A DNA stretch of 64,000 nucleotides, taken from the NCBI RefSeq assembly GCF_001700435.1, contig NZ_LYPC01000026.1:248001-312000 (forward strand), in the 5' to 3' direction. The first letter of the stretch is position 1; every line of letters starts with the position of its first letter. The DNA comes from Paenibacillus pectinilyticus (GTDB lineage Bacteria; Bacillota; Bacilli; Paenibacillales; NBRC-103111). The notes beneath the pieces were generated by a model that searched no databases, was not told the DNA's origin, and worked only from the letters and a program-made list of their open reading frames with translations. Of the stretch, positions 1 to 8,175 are shown one piece after another. Both the position numbers and the translations under genes were made by a program.

Positions 1-1366
1 GCAGGATGGCAACATCGGGCTGTATGGCGGCTCGTATTTGTCCTTCAGCCAATGGATGCTTGCCGATGGTCTCCCACCGCAGGTGAAGACATTGTATCTC
101 TCGGCAATGGGCACGGATCAATACCGTTTTGCCTATATGAATGGCATGTTTAAGCCTGATATTTATACCGCCTGGGCGGTCACCAACTCCGATGTAGATT
201 GGGGGGATAGGGATGTAACCGGAATCGCACTGGATGCTTATCGCTTTTCGCCGCCTATGGAGATGGATCAGTCTTTGTTAGGCAGAAAGGTGCCGTGGTA
301 TCGCGATTTCATTTCCAGTTCGGGCTCTGGCGCTGCGCTTTGGAATGAGGGGTTGTGGGCGCTGTTGAAATCTATGCCGGCCAAGGTCAACGTTCCCGTC
401 TGTATGGTCGCGGGCTGGTTTGATATCGCGCTGGAGACGATGTTCGCCTCATTCGGGGAGTTGAAACCGGAAATTCGTGCAAAAAGCCGGCTCATCGTCG
501 GTCCATGGGTTCATTCCTTTGTCACGTATGGGGACTTAGATTATCCTGGCGGAACAACAGACGGCACGAACGGAGGCACCAAAGTTGTGCTAGCCTGGTT
601 CGATGCTAATCTGAAAGGTCAGCCGCATGCTCCAGAAAAGCTGGGAACTGTCGAAACCTATGTCATCGGTGACAATGAGTGGCGAACGTGGGAGCAGTGG
701 CCGCCGGCGAGTGAATCGTTGACGTTTTACCTAAATGAAAACTTCTCGCTAGGGATGCGCCCCTCCGATCAACCAGTCTCCTATTCATACACGTATGATC
801 CGAAAAATCCCGTTACAACGGCCGGCGGGGGCACGATACTTTCGGTGTATGGGGATTCCCCTTATCTACCCAAGGCAGCCAGTGTTAAACAACCAGAACC
901 GAATGATAGGCCTGATGTCCTTTCCTTTCAATCCGAACTGCTTACGAGAGATATGCTCATTGCCGGTCAGATTAAAGTAGGACTGCATGTCAGCTCGACC
1001 GCAGAAGATACGGCTTTTACAGTGAAAATCAGTGAGGTTTTCGCAAATGGTGAGACGTTTAATATCGCGGACGGTATTACTAGCTTAGCTTATCGAAATG
1101 GTGCGTCATCGCCTCAGTCCTATGAACCTGGTCGCATCGAGAGCATCCGAATGGAATTGTGGCCGATCACGTGGCAGCTTCGCAGCGGTTCGCGCCTTCG
1201 ACTGGACGTTTCTTCGTCAAATTTTCCAGCCTATCATGTGCATCCGAATGTAGCTGGTAATTGGGCGGAGCAGGCAGAGGTGAAGCGTGCGAACCAGACA
1301 TTGTATGGCGGAGGTGGATGCGTGTCATTGGTTGAAATTCCTTTGTCGACGGTTGTTACGACTTAG
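1..1366 (+). CDS. CocE/NonD family hydrolase (X-Pro dipeptidyl-peptidase type), 5' truncated
   Basis: The reading frame is open from base 2, so the true start lies before the window. The visible part begins with GLYGGSY, which matches the nucleophile-serine elbow (GxSY) of the alpha/beta-hydrolase CocE/PepX family. Further on are GWFD (Asp, near base 421) and GPWVH (His, near base 512), which fit the rest of the Ser-Asp-His triad. The C-terminal half (from about base 700) is a beta-rich region like the PepX_C jelly-roll domain, ending in VEIPL. Members hydrolyse esters or X-Pro peptides; the substrate here cannot be told. A TTG inside GGSYLS is not a real start. Confidence 0.85.
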   Translation, partial: QDGNIGLYGGSYLSFSQWMLADGLPPQVKTLYLSAMGTDQYRFAYMNGMFKPDIYTAWAVTNSDVDWGDRDVTGIALDAYRFSPPMEMDQSLLGRKVPWYRDFISSSGSGAALWNEGLWALLKSMPAKVNVPVCMVAGWFDIALETMFASFGELKPEIRAKSRLIVGPWVHSFVTYGDLDYPGGTTDGTNGGTKVVLAWFDANLKGQPHAPEKLGTVETYVIGDNEWRTWEQWPPASESLTFYLNENFSLGMRPSDQPVSYSYTYDPKNPVTTAGGGTILSVYGDSPYLPKAASVKQPEPNDRPDVLSFQSELLTRDMLIAGQIKVGLHVSSTAEDTAFTVKISEVFANGETFNIADGITSLAYRNGASSPQSYEPGRIESIRMELWPITWQLRSGSRLRLDVSSSNFPAYHVHPNVAGNWAEQAEVKRANQTLYGGGGCVSLVEIPLSTVVTT

Positions 1367-1765
1367 TTCCAACGATACACAGACTAGTGCTTTGCTCTGC
1401 TAATCTTTGTTTGAGAGTTTACGATTGTATGGTACTGTTGAAAGGAGCTACTATATTCTTCAGTACGAGGAGACCCATACATGCTTCTTTCAAAAGGACG
1501 TTGATGTAACCAAAGCTAGATACGATGGAAGGGCGCATAGTGGACAATGCGAAATTTATCCACATCAAGGATATTGCTTCCATCTCGGATGAGGATTTAT
1601 ATAATCAACTGCTAAATGAATTTCCGTTGTGGCTGAAGGCAGCGACAGATAAAAGGATTATTCGTTAAGAAGAAATTCCACAATATAGGATGAACCTCGC
1701 TCGAGTAGCTATTCTTTTTCCTTTTGTCATATAATGAGTGAAAAAAGAAAGAGGATATCAATTCG
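1367..1765 (+). other. intergenic stretch with a possible gene remnant
   Basis: No convincing gene. An ATG at 1525 opens a 47-codon frame ending at 1668 (MEGRIVDNAKFIHIKD..., then ISDEDLYNQLLNEFPLWLKA). Its composition is protein-like but it has no ribosome site, so it may be the tail of a decayed gene. A 61-codon frame at 1407-1592 overlaps it and is probably chance. No clear terminator follows the hydrolase. Confidence 0.35.
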
Positions 1766-2176
1766 ATGAAACAAGCACCTAGACGTATAACTGGTATTGT
1801 AGTGGCGTTGATTGCCATTGGGGGGCTGATCACAGGCTTAATCGCACTCCGAGAAACACAGAACGCGAATCGCATCACGAATATTGAACTGGTCGGTGAA
1901 CAAACCCTTTACGGAGAGCCCGGCTCACAGATGATCGTTCGAACGGGCAAAATGGTGGCGGTTAGCACCGACAAGGAAGGTATACCGGATTTAACCGTTG
2001 GTCAGGACCTACTGCCGGGAACGCCGATTCCTGACAATCACTTGTTATTTTTCCCAAAGACGACTCGAGGTCTTAAGGCTGATCTGCACACTGATAACGA
2101 GATTTGGATTACGGTTCGTGGCGGTTACACGGTTTATGATGAGAAGGGCAAGAAAATTACGCCGATTATTGAATAG
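1766..2176 (+). CDS. small membrane-anchored protein of unknown function
   Basis: 136 residues. Residues about 9-28 (TGIVVALIAIGGLITGLIAL) form one membrane segment, probably an uncleaved anchor. The rest is a soluble, beta-rich domain (VGEQTLYGEPGSQMIVRTGK... ITVRGGYTVYDEKGKKI) probably outside the cell. AGAGGAT lies about 10 bases before the ATG. An intrinsic terminator follows closely, so the gene is probably monocistronic. I recognise no family. Confidence 0.7.
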   Translation: MKQAPRRITGIVVALIAIGGLITGLIALRETQNANRITNIELVGEQTLYGEPGSQMIVRTGKMVAVSTDKEGIPDLTVGQDLLPGTPIPDNHLLFFPKTTRGLKADLHTDNEIWITVRGGYTVYDEKGKKITPIIE

Positions 2177-2203
2177 GGAGATAGACAAGCCCGGATTTCG
2201 TTG

Positions 2204-2227
2204 AAGCTGCCATTTGGCAGCTTTTTT
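2204..2227 (+). terminator. intrinsic terminator
   Basis: Perfect 8-bp stem AAGCTGCC/GGCAGCTT with a 4-base loop, followed by a T run. It ends the gene at 1766-2176. Confidence 0.85.
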
Positions 2228-2357
2228 AATATAACCTAGTTCGATAGAAAGGTATGATATTTGAAAACTGACCAGTTCCTAATACTCGGGACATTTGTGC
2301 AACTATTCCAAATACACCACGTCTATAACATAAAATGGAAATTGGGGCTGAATGTGA

Positions 2358-2489
2358 ATGGTCAATAAGTTTTTCATCATTGTAACATTTCTTATTTCAC
2401 TTGGATTCATGAATGAAAGCGGCCACAGCAGTTCCAAGGAGTTGTCACATCAGGATAGTTTTGAGGAATGGGAAGAGACACAATGGTAA
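2358..2489 (+). CDS. 43-residue small secreted or membrane peptide
   Basis: ATG at 2358 encodes MVNKFFIIVTFLISLGFM, a basic/hydrophobic signal-like segment, followed by a charged tail ending EEWEETQW. Its stop overlaps the start of the next small gene (ATGGTAA at 2483-2489), a pattern of translational coupling. The ribosome site (GGGG about 10 bases upstream) is only fair. No family recognised. Confidence 0.4.
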   Translation: MVNKFFIIVTFLISLGFMNESGHSSSKELSHQDSFEEWEETQW

Positions 2490-2716
2490 ATAGAAAAATC
2501 TTCGTTTTAGGATTTTTATGCGTTTGTCTAACTTGTACACTCTTTACACCCATTGGATGGCATGCGAGGGTTGTGTTAGCGGAAAGAATGCTCAGTACTA
2601 GATACCAGTCGTACACTTTTTTAATTGTAGGCAAAGCCAAAAGAGATCAGATGATACGAGATCGTATCATTGCTTTCTGCGGGTATATGCCAGATGAGCA
2701 ACATCCCTGCTTCTAA
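2483..2716 (+). CDS. 77-residue small protein with N-terminal signal/anchor
   Basis: I place the start at ATG 2483 rather than 2468 because GGAAGAG lies about 8 bases before it. Both peptides of this pair begin MVN. The N-terminus (VNRKIFVLGFLCVCLTCTLF) is a signal or membrane segment rich in Cys. The remainder is basic and ends YMPDEQHPCF. The pair 2358-2489/2483-2716 looks like a coupled small-protein operon of unknown function. Confidence 0.5.
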   Translation: MVNRKIFVLGFLCVCLTCTLFTPIGWHARVVLAERMLSTRYQSYTFLIVGKAKRDQMIRDRIIAFCGYMPDEQHPCF

Positions 2717-2807
2717 TTACGAACGATGTTATAATAAATTTGTCCATGGAGAGTAGTGGAATAGACTTGTACAATAGCACATGAAGCTATGAGAAGAGGA
2801 ATGAAGC

Positions 2808-3347
2808 ATGAATTTTACTATGAATAATATAAAAGATGTAACTGAAAAATTTGATAAATTCGGCATCACCTACTCATTAGGTGGGAGTGGTTTACTGCTC
2901 AGTTTGGGGTTAACGAATTCGATTAATGACTGGGATGTCATGGTAGAGGCGCCAAAAGATCATGTTTTGAAAGCCCTAACGCCTTTTAACATAGAAGAAA
3001 AACCATGCGGCGACTATCCGTTCGGAACCGCTTATAAGCTGCTCGTACATAACCAAAGGCCTCAAGTAGAAATACTTGGGGGATTTTCGATTAATAGCCC
3101 TATGGGTCTTTGTAAAATACCATCTATCCCGAGCGTGATTTGGAATGGCATTCATATCGGTAGTCCCGAAGCGTGGTATGTGGCGTATGCTTTGATGAAT
3201 AGGAAGGAGAAGGCGGATGTCCTGCTTTCTTATTTGAAGAATGTCGGTGCCAATGCCGAGACGATTCAACTATTGTTGAATGAACCGCTTCCGGATGAAA
3301 TGCTAGAGGAAATATCCTCTCTGAATAGGGGCGACAACTATAAATGA
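2808..3347 (+). CDS. nucleotidyltransferase-fold protein
   Basis: 179 residues. Residues about 22-45 carry the signature GGSG...NDWDVMVE, the hG[GS]-(x)n-Dx[DE] pattern of the Pol-beta/aminoglycoside nucleotidyltransferase fold, in which the two acidic residues bind metal. A later region (RPQVEILGGFSI) could supply the third acidic residue. Such proteins transfer a nucleotide to a small molecule or RNA; the substrate is unknown. It overlaps the GNAT gene by ATGA, so the two are probably translated together. Confidence 0.65.
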   Translation: MNFTMNNIKDVTEKFDKFGITYSLGGSGLLLSLGLTNSINDWDVMVEAPKDHVLKALTPFNIEEKPCGDYPFGTAYKLLVHNQRPQVEILGGFSINSPMGLCKIPSIPSVIWNGIHIGSPEAWYVAYALMNRKEKADVLLSYLKNVGANAETIQLLLNEPLPDEMLEEISSLNRGDNYK

Positions 3348-3754
3348 AAATTGATGTTGCAACAGAATCCGATTATGCATATATTCTGAAACATGATCTC
3401 CATATTGCAGAATGCTTAATCATGCCGAAAATTAATAACAAAGAAATATGGATGTTACGAAATGAAGAAGCAAGCACTATCGGTTGGTTGAGATACGGGT
3501 ATTTTTGGGATAACACACCTTTTATGAATATGATGAAGATTGATGAGCCATATCGGGGCAAGGGTTTAGGGAAGAGAGTAGTTTACTTTTGGGAAAACGA
3601 AATGAAACAAAGAGGCTTTAAATCGGTTATGACGTCAACATTGGCAAACGAAGAGGCACAGCATTTTTATAGAAAATTGGCATATAAGGATGCAGGTTGT
3701 CTATTACTCCCAAATGAACCGTTAGAAATATTATTATTTAAAACATTAATATAA
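3344..3754 (+). CDS. GNAT family N-acetyltransferase
   Basis: 136 residues with the GNAT core. A central strand leads into motif A EPYRGKGLGKRVV (acetyl-CoA pyrophosphate loop, R/Q-x-x-G-x-G/A) near residues 65-77. This is followed by TSTLANEEAQHFYRKLAYKDAG, the typical motif B (N-x-x-A-x-x-F-Y). It transfers acetyl from acetyl-CoA to an amine; the substrate is unknown. The start ATG overlaps the upstream stop (ATGA). Together with the nucleotidyltransferase-fold neighbour this resembles small-molecule or antibiotic modification gene pairs, but that is inference. Confidence 0.8.
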   Translation: MKIDVATESDYAYILKHDLHIAECLIMPKINNKEIWMLRNEEASTIGWLRYGYFWDNTPFMNMMKIDEPYRGKGLGKRVVYFWENEMKQRGFKSVMTSTLANEEAQHFYRKLAYKDAGCLLLPNEPLEILLFKTLI

Positions 3755-3771
3755 AGCAAAAGGACGTTACC

Positions 3772-4278
3772 ATGACAAACCAAATCACTATACAAGCCCT
3801 AAAATACGGCGATTTACTACATTATGAATGGAACACCACGTTACTGGAAAAGACGGATTCACATGTTTTCGTATTAGGTGAGTACGGAAGGCAACTACAT
3901 CACTACACAAAGCAAAATGTGTTTACGATCGAGAACTGGACGATTGAATATTTCTCATTCGATTCTTGGTTTACGGTCAGCGCGGACGTCGTCGGTGGTA
4001 AGATCCAACAATACTATTGCAACATCAACCAACCAGCGAAGATGAACGGTAATACGGTTTCTTTCGTAGATTTGGACCTGGATTACGTGCAGAGAAAGGG
4101 CGTATGGATGGTCGTTGATGAGGATGAGTTTGAGACGAACGCCATGAAGTTTGAGTATCCGCAAGAACTTATACATAGAGCGGAACAAGAGTTGAGGAAC
4201 TTGAAGGACTTGATAAGTAGAAAAGAATTCCCGTTCGATGGAGCAATTGAAAAGTTCCTTGAACGCATTCCGAAGTGA
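3772..4278 (+). CDS. DUF402 family protein (nucleoside di/triphosphatase-like)
   Basis: 168 residues matching the DUF402 layout: an N-terminal beta-barrel (YEWNTTLLEKTDSHVFVLGEYGRQLHHYTK), then SFVDLDLDYVQRKG with its run of acidic metal-ligand residues, then DEDEFE and a C-terminal helix (ELIHRAEQELRNLKDLI). Characterised relatives hydrolyse nucleoside di- and triphosphates with a divalent metal. The short gap to the GNAT gene suggests one transcript (2808-4278). Confidence 0.75.
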   Translation: MTNQITIQALKYGDLLHYEWNTTLLEKTDSHVFVLGEYGRQLHHYTKQNVFTIENWTIEYFSFDSWFTVSADVVGGKIQQYYCNINQPAKMNGNTVSFVDLDLDYVQRKGVWMVVDEDEFETNAMKFEYPQELIHRAEQELRNLKDLISRKEFPFDGAIEKFLERIPK

Positions 4279-4388
4279 CATCGTTCTATCTCAATTATAG
4301 CTTCATAAGTTTCACTTTCGGAGGCCGATTTACAGGATTTACACCATATGTTACGCACGAGAAAACATGACAAGGGAGCGTATGCGAA

Positions 4389-4517
4389 ATGAGCCAAGAG
4401 GTGACAGATCTGTTCGATGGTCCGCCAGAAAGAAAGATGCTGAAGTTGCGGCAAGAACAAACATTTGATTCCGAGCAGCTATCGGCGCTGTTACGTCAGG
4501 CCGCTGCGACGCTTTAA
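4389..4517 (+). CDS. 42-residue hypothetical peptide
   Basis: ATG 4389 with AGGGAG about 10 bases upstream encodes a short acidic/basic peptide (MSQEVTDLFDGPPERKMLKL...) ending LRQAAATL. It is soluble, with no membrane segment. A GAAGC/GCTTC hairpin plus T run follows. No family recognised. Confidence 0.4.
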   Translation: MSQEVTDLFDGPPERKMLKLRQEQTFDSEQLSALLRQAAATL

Positions 4518-4535
4518 TTGCAGAGAGATGGATAT

Positions 4536-4563
4536 GAAGCTTGCTTCGCGGCGGCTTCTTTTT
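4536..4563 (+). terminator. possible intrinsic terminator
   Basis: Short GAAGC/GCTTC stem with a 13-base G/C-rich loop and a five-T tract, after the small peptide gene. The stem is short, so confidence is limited. Confidence 0.4.
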
Positions 4564-4662
4564 GCTATTCCATTTAATGGTTGATTTCGCAAATCACGAG
4601 ATGGCATAATTAGGGAAATAAGCGTCGTGAATGAGCTAATCCTAGGAAGGAGTTTTGGCAAT

Positions 4663-4926
4663 ATGCAACGCTTTAAGTTTATGTATAAGCAATTCTTAAA
4701 AGAGCCGCTTTGGTTTAAAATACTGGTTCTTTCCATGTTGATGATCTCGGTTGTTTTTAGCAGTTCCAGCTTTGCGAACGAAGGCTATTATCAAAGTATT
4801 GCTAAGTTGGCAGCGGCAATTTTTTTATGTTCATATGCCTTCAAGCTGCGGAGGAATATAAAAGTCTCAGGTGTTCTTTATGTTCTTGCGGGCTTATGCC
4901 TTTATCTGGCTTTGGATCTGTCATAA
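4663..4926 (+). CDS. small membrane protein (87 residues)
   Basis: I start at ATG 4663, which has AGGAAGGAG about 10 bases upstream; a GTG at 4627 lacks a ribosome site. Hydrophobic stretches at about residues 17-35 (WFKILVLSMLMISVVFSS), 45-60 and 68-85 suggest three membrane segments. It is followed 24 bases later by another membrane protein gene. No named family recognised. Confidence 0.6.
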   Translation: MQRFKFMYKQFLKEPLWFKILVLSMLMISVVFSSSSFANEGYYQSIAKLAAAIFLCSYAFKLRRNIKVSGVLYVLAGLCLYLALDLS

Positions 4927-4950
4927 GACTTTTTTGGGGGTTAAAACACA

Positions 4951-5154
4951 ATGACAATACTTACATTCCTTCTAATCGCTTGGATATTAAATTGGTTTAA
5001 ATTTGAACGGTTGATTATTGGGGCGTTTAAGGAACTATTTAATAAAGAGATTACAACAGCAACTTATTATTTCTTGTTCTTTTGCCTAGGTGTATTCGGA
5101 GATATGGTACTACTGATTCAAGGTGCTTATTATGACTATTTCTTGAATAGATAA
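4951..5154 (+). CDS. small membrane protein (67 residues)
   Basis: Two hydrophobic segments: TILTFLLIAWILNWF at the start and YYFLFFCLGVFGDMVLLIQG near residues 39-58. A run of Gs about 12 bases before the ATG is the ribosome site. It sits between two other membrane-protein genes and is probably co-transcribed with them (4663-5735). Confidence 0.6.
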   Translation: MTILTFLLIAWILNWFKFERLIIGAFKELFNKEITTATYYFLFFCLGVFGDMVLLIQGAYYDYFLNR

Positions 5155-5201
5155 AGCAACACGTAATCCTCCCATAGATGGAGAAGAAAATAGGTGCCTA
5201 C

Positions 5202-5735
5202 ATGTCACAGATTGATAATGAATTGGCCATGAAAGATGAACCTGTTATGAGATCTGGGAATGAACCGCCATTAGATGAACATCAGAAACTTTATGGTTTT
5301 GGTGGCTGGTTGTATTTCGTTGTAATTGGCCTGCTGCTTACCTTTGGAAACTCCTTGTATTATTTACTTACGACCTTGTTGCCGATCTACAAGGATGGAC
5401 TTATCTCTGATTTACAAAGTGAAAACGGCAACTACTTAGTACTCATTATTTACGAAACGGTTACCTACCTATTTTATGTACTTTTCCCGCTTTATGTGGG
5501 GTATCTTGGCTTCAAAAAAATGAAGCGAGTAAGGACAATGATCATTTGTTTTTACTTACTTAATTTTGCTTTCAATGTCGGTTACTATTTTGTTGCAAAT
5601 TCAATCGAGGAATTGGCATCACCTGATTTTATTGGTGAACAGGGAAGAAACATCGTGAAGTCCCTTATTACTTGTATCGTGTGGATCCCTTATTTTATTA
5701 ACTCGAAGAGAGTAAAGTGTACGTACGTGAATTGA
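5202..5735 (+). CDS. DUF2569 family membrane protein
   Basis: About 177 residues from ATG 5202, chosen because AGGTG lies 6 bases before it; ATG 5178 is in frame but has no ribosome site. YGFGGWLYFVVIGLLLTFG, then further hydrophobic segments (LVLIIYETVTYLFYVLFPLYVG; MIICFYLLNFAFNVGYYF), then WIPYFINSKRVKCTYV match the DUF2569 pattern: an opening GGWL and a closing PYF-x-x-S-x-R-V-K-x-T. Four membrane segments are expected. Function is unknown for the family. Confidence 0.75.
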   Translation: MSQIDNELAMKDEPVMRSGNEPPLDEHQKLYGFGGWLYFVVIGLLLTFGNSLYYLLTTLLPIYKDGLISDLQSENGNYLVLIIYETVTYLFYVLFPLYVGYLGFKKMKRVRTMIICFYLLNFAFNVGYYFVANSIEELASPDFIGEQGRNIVKSLITCIVWIPYFINSKRVKCTYVN

Positions 5736-5760
5736 GCTGGATACCGCCATACAAGAATAG

Positions 5761-5785
5761 GCCATCCTGCAAAGGATGGCTTTTT
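5761..5785 (+). terminator. intrinsic terminator
   Basis: Perfect 8-bp stem GCCATCCT/AGGATGGC with loop GCAA and five Ts. It separates the rightward membrane-protein genes from the leftward FtsW-like gene. Confidence 0.85.
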
Positions 5786-5834
5786 CGATGTTTATCTAAC
5801 TCGAGGATGATCGGAGTCTATTCTTACGGTTGTT

Positions 5835-7163
5835 CTAATTAAAACGCCAAGTACCAAGGTCCTTACGTCTATACACACTGAGCATGAGGCCTATGGAAAT
5901 AAACTGGAAAATAACAAGTGATCCGCTAAAGCTGATAAATGGAAGATGAAATGAGCCGTATGGGGCTAGCCCGATTGACATAAGCATACTCCAAATATAC
6001 TGCACTACAAACATGGTCAATAAACTAGAGACTAATGCTTTCCCGTAGGGGTCTTTCACTTTCCGAGAAACGCCAACCGTTTGTTGGACAAACAGGATTA
6101 TCATAATCACCAAAGCAATGCCTGCCCCCCAACCGAAACAATAGATGAGAAAAGGGAACATCATTTCGTACTGGAGATTAGGCAAAGCACTCAGCGGGGC
6201 ACCAAATCCATGTCCCCACCAACCAGCGGATTGCAAAGCCAGCTTGGACTGGGTGAGCATATAGTTCATGCCTTGCTGATCTTCATGGGCATGTAAAAAT
6301 GCAAATAGACGTTGTACTTTATAGAGGCTTAATAAGAACCATCCAAAAGAAGCGACAATTAGAACGAAGTGAGCAGCGAGGATGATTCGCTTTTTTCTCA
6401 AAACCAGTAACATGCACAAACATCCAATAAAGAAAAGAAGGAAATTGGGTATTGAATGGGTGTTTAATAGTAATACACTTGGCAACCAGACGGTTCCTAC
6501 GTAGATCCAACTCTTGTGAATGAATGTTCGCAGGGATGATTCGTTAGTAAGTTTTTGCCGGGGTGTGCTCCAAATCCCAGCTAACGCGATCAGAAGCAAG
6601 TAGGGGGAAAGAGCAGAGATATTCATTTGAATGGGTCCCCATCTTACATAACCTCCAAGTTCTTGAATAACTGTCCTAGTTAGTATGGTGTAGCTAAGCA
6701 ACGCGATCACTCCGAAATAGACACCCCATGAATACCTTGCTAATTTACTATAGTTACTAAAGCCAATCATCAACATTAAGCATGACCCTGTGCCCAAATA
6801 AACAATTTGTTTCAGACCGATGGCGTCTAGATTTTGACGATAGGAAGCCATTTGAGCTGAAAATATAGCGACCAACCCCATCGACATAAAGAGAACGATA
6901 ATCGCAAGCAGCCCCCAATTAAAACGAGGCCTATGCGCCTTATGAAACTGCTGTCCAATTAGATCGGGCGTTCCCATTTGACCAATAGCTTCCTTAATGG
7001 CTGAATCCAGATTCATGCCGCGATTAAGTTTTTCGTCGATCAGGTCCTGTAAGTGACTCTCAAGCTCCATGCGTACTTCGCGATGGACTTCTTTCGCTTT
7101 AATTTGATGACAAACTTGTTTCAGAAAAGCTCGGATCTCCTCATGCTGAGCTAACGAATTCAT
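5835..7163 (-). CDS. FtsW/RodA/SpoVE-family protein with N-terminal permease-prefix domain
   Basis: 442 residues. Residues 1-80 are a soluble helical domain (EIRAFLKQVCHQIKAKEVHREV...SHLQDLIDEKLNRGMN...AIGQMGTPD) of the kind found at the N-terminus of PadR-linked membrane proteins. From about residue 85 there are roughly ten membrane segments of the SEDS fold, including GHGFGAPLSALPNLQYEMMF. SEDS proteins polymerise peptidoglycan from lipid II. This one is shorter and its link to division is uncertain. It overlaps padR by ATGA, so the pair is co-translated and probably PadR-regulated. Confidence 0.8.
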   Translation of the reverse strand: MNSLAQHEEIRAFLKQVCHQIKAKEVHREVRMELESHLQDLIDEKLNRGMNLDSAIKEAIGQMGTPDLIGQQFHKAHRPRFNWGLLAIIVLFMSMGLVAIFSAQMASYRQNLDAIGLKQIVYLGTGSCLMLMIGFSNYSKLARYSWGVYFGVIALLSYTILTRTVIQELGGYVRWGPIQMNISALSPYLLLIALAGIWSTPRQKLTNESSLRTFIHKSWIYVGTVWLPSVLLLNTHSIPNFLLFFIGCLCMLLVLRKKRIILAAHFVLIVASFGWFLLSLYKVQRLFAFLHAHEDQQGMNYMLTQSKLALQSAGWWGHGFGAPLSALPNLQYEMMFPFLIYCFGWGAGIALVIMIILFVQQTVGVSRKVKDPYGKALVSSLLTMFVVQYIWSMLMSIGLAPYGSFHLPFISFSGSLVIFQFISIGLMLSVYRRKDLGTWRFN

Positions 7164-7492
7164 ACGCCGCCCTCCCCCAGAACGCGATCAACCGTATTGC
7201 GAAAGAGCGACCATTCTTCCTTCTTCACCTTGAGTTCACCCTTGCCCGCCTTGGTTAGTCGATAATTCTTTCGTTTCCGGCCTTCTTTTTCGTCCCAATA
7301 AGCTTCCACATAACCCTCTGACTCCAGTGTGTGCAAAATCGGATAGAGCGTACCCTCCTTTAACGTAAATACGCCATCGGAGTATTTTTCCATCTCTTTG
7401 GTCATTTCGTATCCATACATGTCTTTGCGATCTAAAAGGGTAAGGATCAGAATGACGGTGCTTCCTTTCATGAGCTCTTTATTGATTTTCAT
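7160..7492 (-). CDS. PadR family transcriptional regulator
   Basis: 110 residues with the PadR winged helix: KGSTVILILTLLDRKDMYGYEM, then GTLYPILHTLESEGYVEAYW and KRKNYRLTKAGKGEL. AGGAG stands about 7 bases before the ATG. It overlaps the FtsW-like gene by four bases (ATGA). In Bacillota such pairs usually form an operon in which PadR represses its own promoter and the membrane-protein gene. A TCGATGCATCGA palindrome just upstream (7522-7533) is a candidate operator. Confidence 0.9.
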   Translation of the reverse strand: MKINKELMKGSTVILILTLLDRKDMYGYEMTKEMEKYSDGVFTLKEGTLYPILHTLESEGYVEAYWDEKEGRKRKNYRLTKAGKGELKVKKEEWSLFRNTVDRVLGEGGV

Positions 7493-7521
7493 GGGAAACT
7501 CCTTTCTGTATATACTGAAAT

Positions 7522-7533
7522 TCGATGCATCGA
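7522..7533 (-). promoter_or_regulatory. palindrome upstream of padR, candidate operator
   Basis: TCGATGCATCGA is a perfect 12-bp palindrome 30 bases before the padR start, with AT-rich promoter-like DNA around it (GATAAT on the minus strand nearby). A dimeric PadR site is plausible but unproven. Confidence 0.35.
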
Positions 7534-7615
7534 TTATCTATGTATAAGTATAAAGGATAGAAGTAATATTGGCAATTAAATCCAAATTACCCAAACGAGA
7601 CGTAACTAAAGCACG

Positions 7616-7640
7616 TGAAAAAGCCGACCTAGTGGCCGGC
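7616..7640 (-). terminator. intrinsic terminator of the MerR-SRPBCC operon
   Basis: Read on the minus strand, GCCGGCC-ACTA-GGTCGGC is followed by five Ts, just downstream of the stop of the 157-residue SRPBCC gene. Confidence 0.75.
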
Positions 7641-7672
7641 AGGTGATCTCTTTTCAAACCATTATAGCTGCC

Positions 7673-8146
7673 TTAGACTGACTTCATCTTCTGCAACTGT
7701 ATGCCAAGTCGATCTAAGTTTTGCTCATTAGCTTCTGGTGCATATTTGCTAGCTGCGTTAAATTCAGAAGCCGTACTGAAAAGCTGGCGGAAGGTCAGTT
7801 TAGTTTGGCTTCCAAGATCCTCCAGGATAGCTGTTATCTGAAAATGAGGTGCCGAAAGATGCCGCAGTACGATCCGTTCAGGCCCGATTTCAACGAACTC
7901 GCTTTTGTTGGGATAATCGACACCATTGGGCCCATGCATGACGAATTGCCATGCTCCGCCCGGCCGTAAATCAAATTCGTGAAACGTATTCGTAAAACCG
8001 TTCGGCCCCCACCACTTAGCCAAATGATCAGGATTTGTCCAAGCTTCGTAAACGAGATCGCGGGGGGCGTCGAAAACACGCGAAGCGATCAATTCGTACG
8101 CTTCCGCTGCGCTGGTATCGTTGTTTATACCCTGTTTTTCAGTCAT
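7673..8146 (-). CDS. SRPBCC (AHSA1-type) domain protein
   Basis: 157 residues, one AHSA1/START-like domain. The opening strand ASRVFDAPRDLVYEAWTNPDHLAKWWGP is diagnostic for the family, followed by FDLRPGGAWQFVMHGPNG and the last helix ASKYAPEANEQNLDRLGIQL. The fold is a helix-grip pocket for hydrophobic ligands. It is the last gene of a MerR-SRPBCC-SRPBCC operon (about 30 bases after the previous gene). No substrate can be inferred. Confidence 0.85.
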   Translation of the reverse strand: MTEKQGINNDTSAAEAYELIASRVFDAPRDLVYEAWTNPDHLAKWWGPNGFTNTFHEFDLRPGGAWQFVMHGPNGVDYPNKSEFVEIGPERIVLRHLSAPHFQITAILEDLGSQTKLTFRQLFSTASEFNAASKYAPEANEQNLDRLGIQLQKMKSV

Positions 8147-8175
8147 GTTCCATGCCTCCTTAAATGATAAAACGT

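Noticed and set aside
1407-1592. 61-codon plus-strand frame after the CocE-like hydrolase
   Set aside because: No ribosome site and no protein-like features; overlaps another weak frame in a probably decayed stretch.
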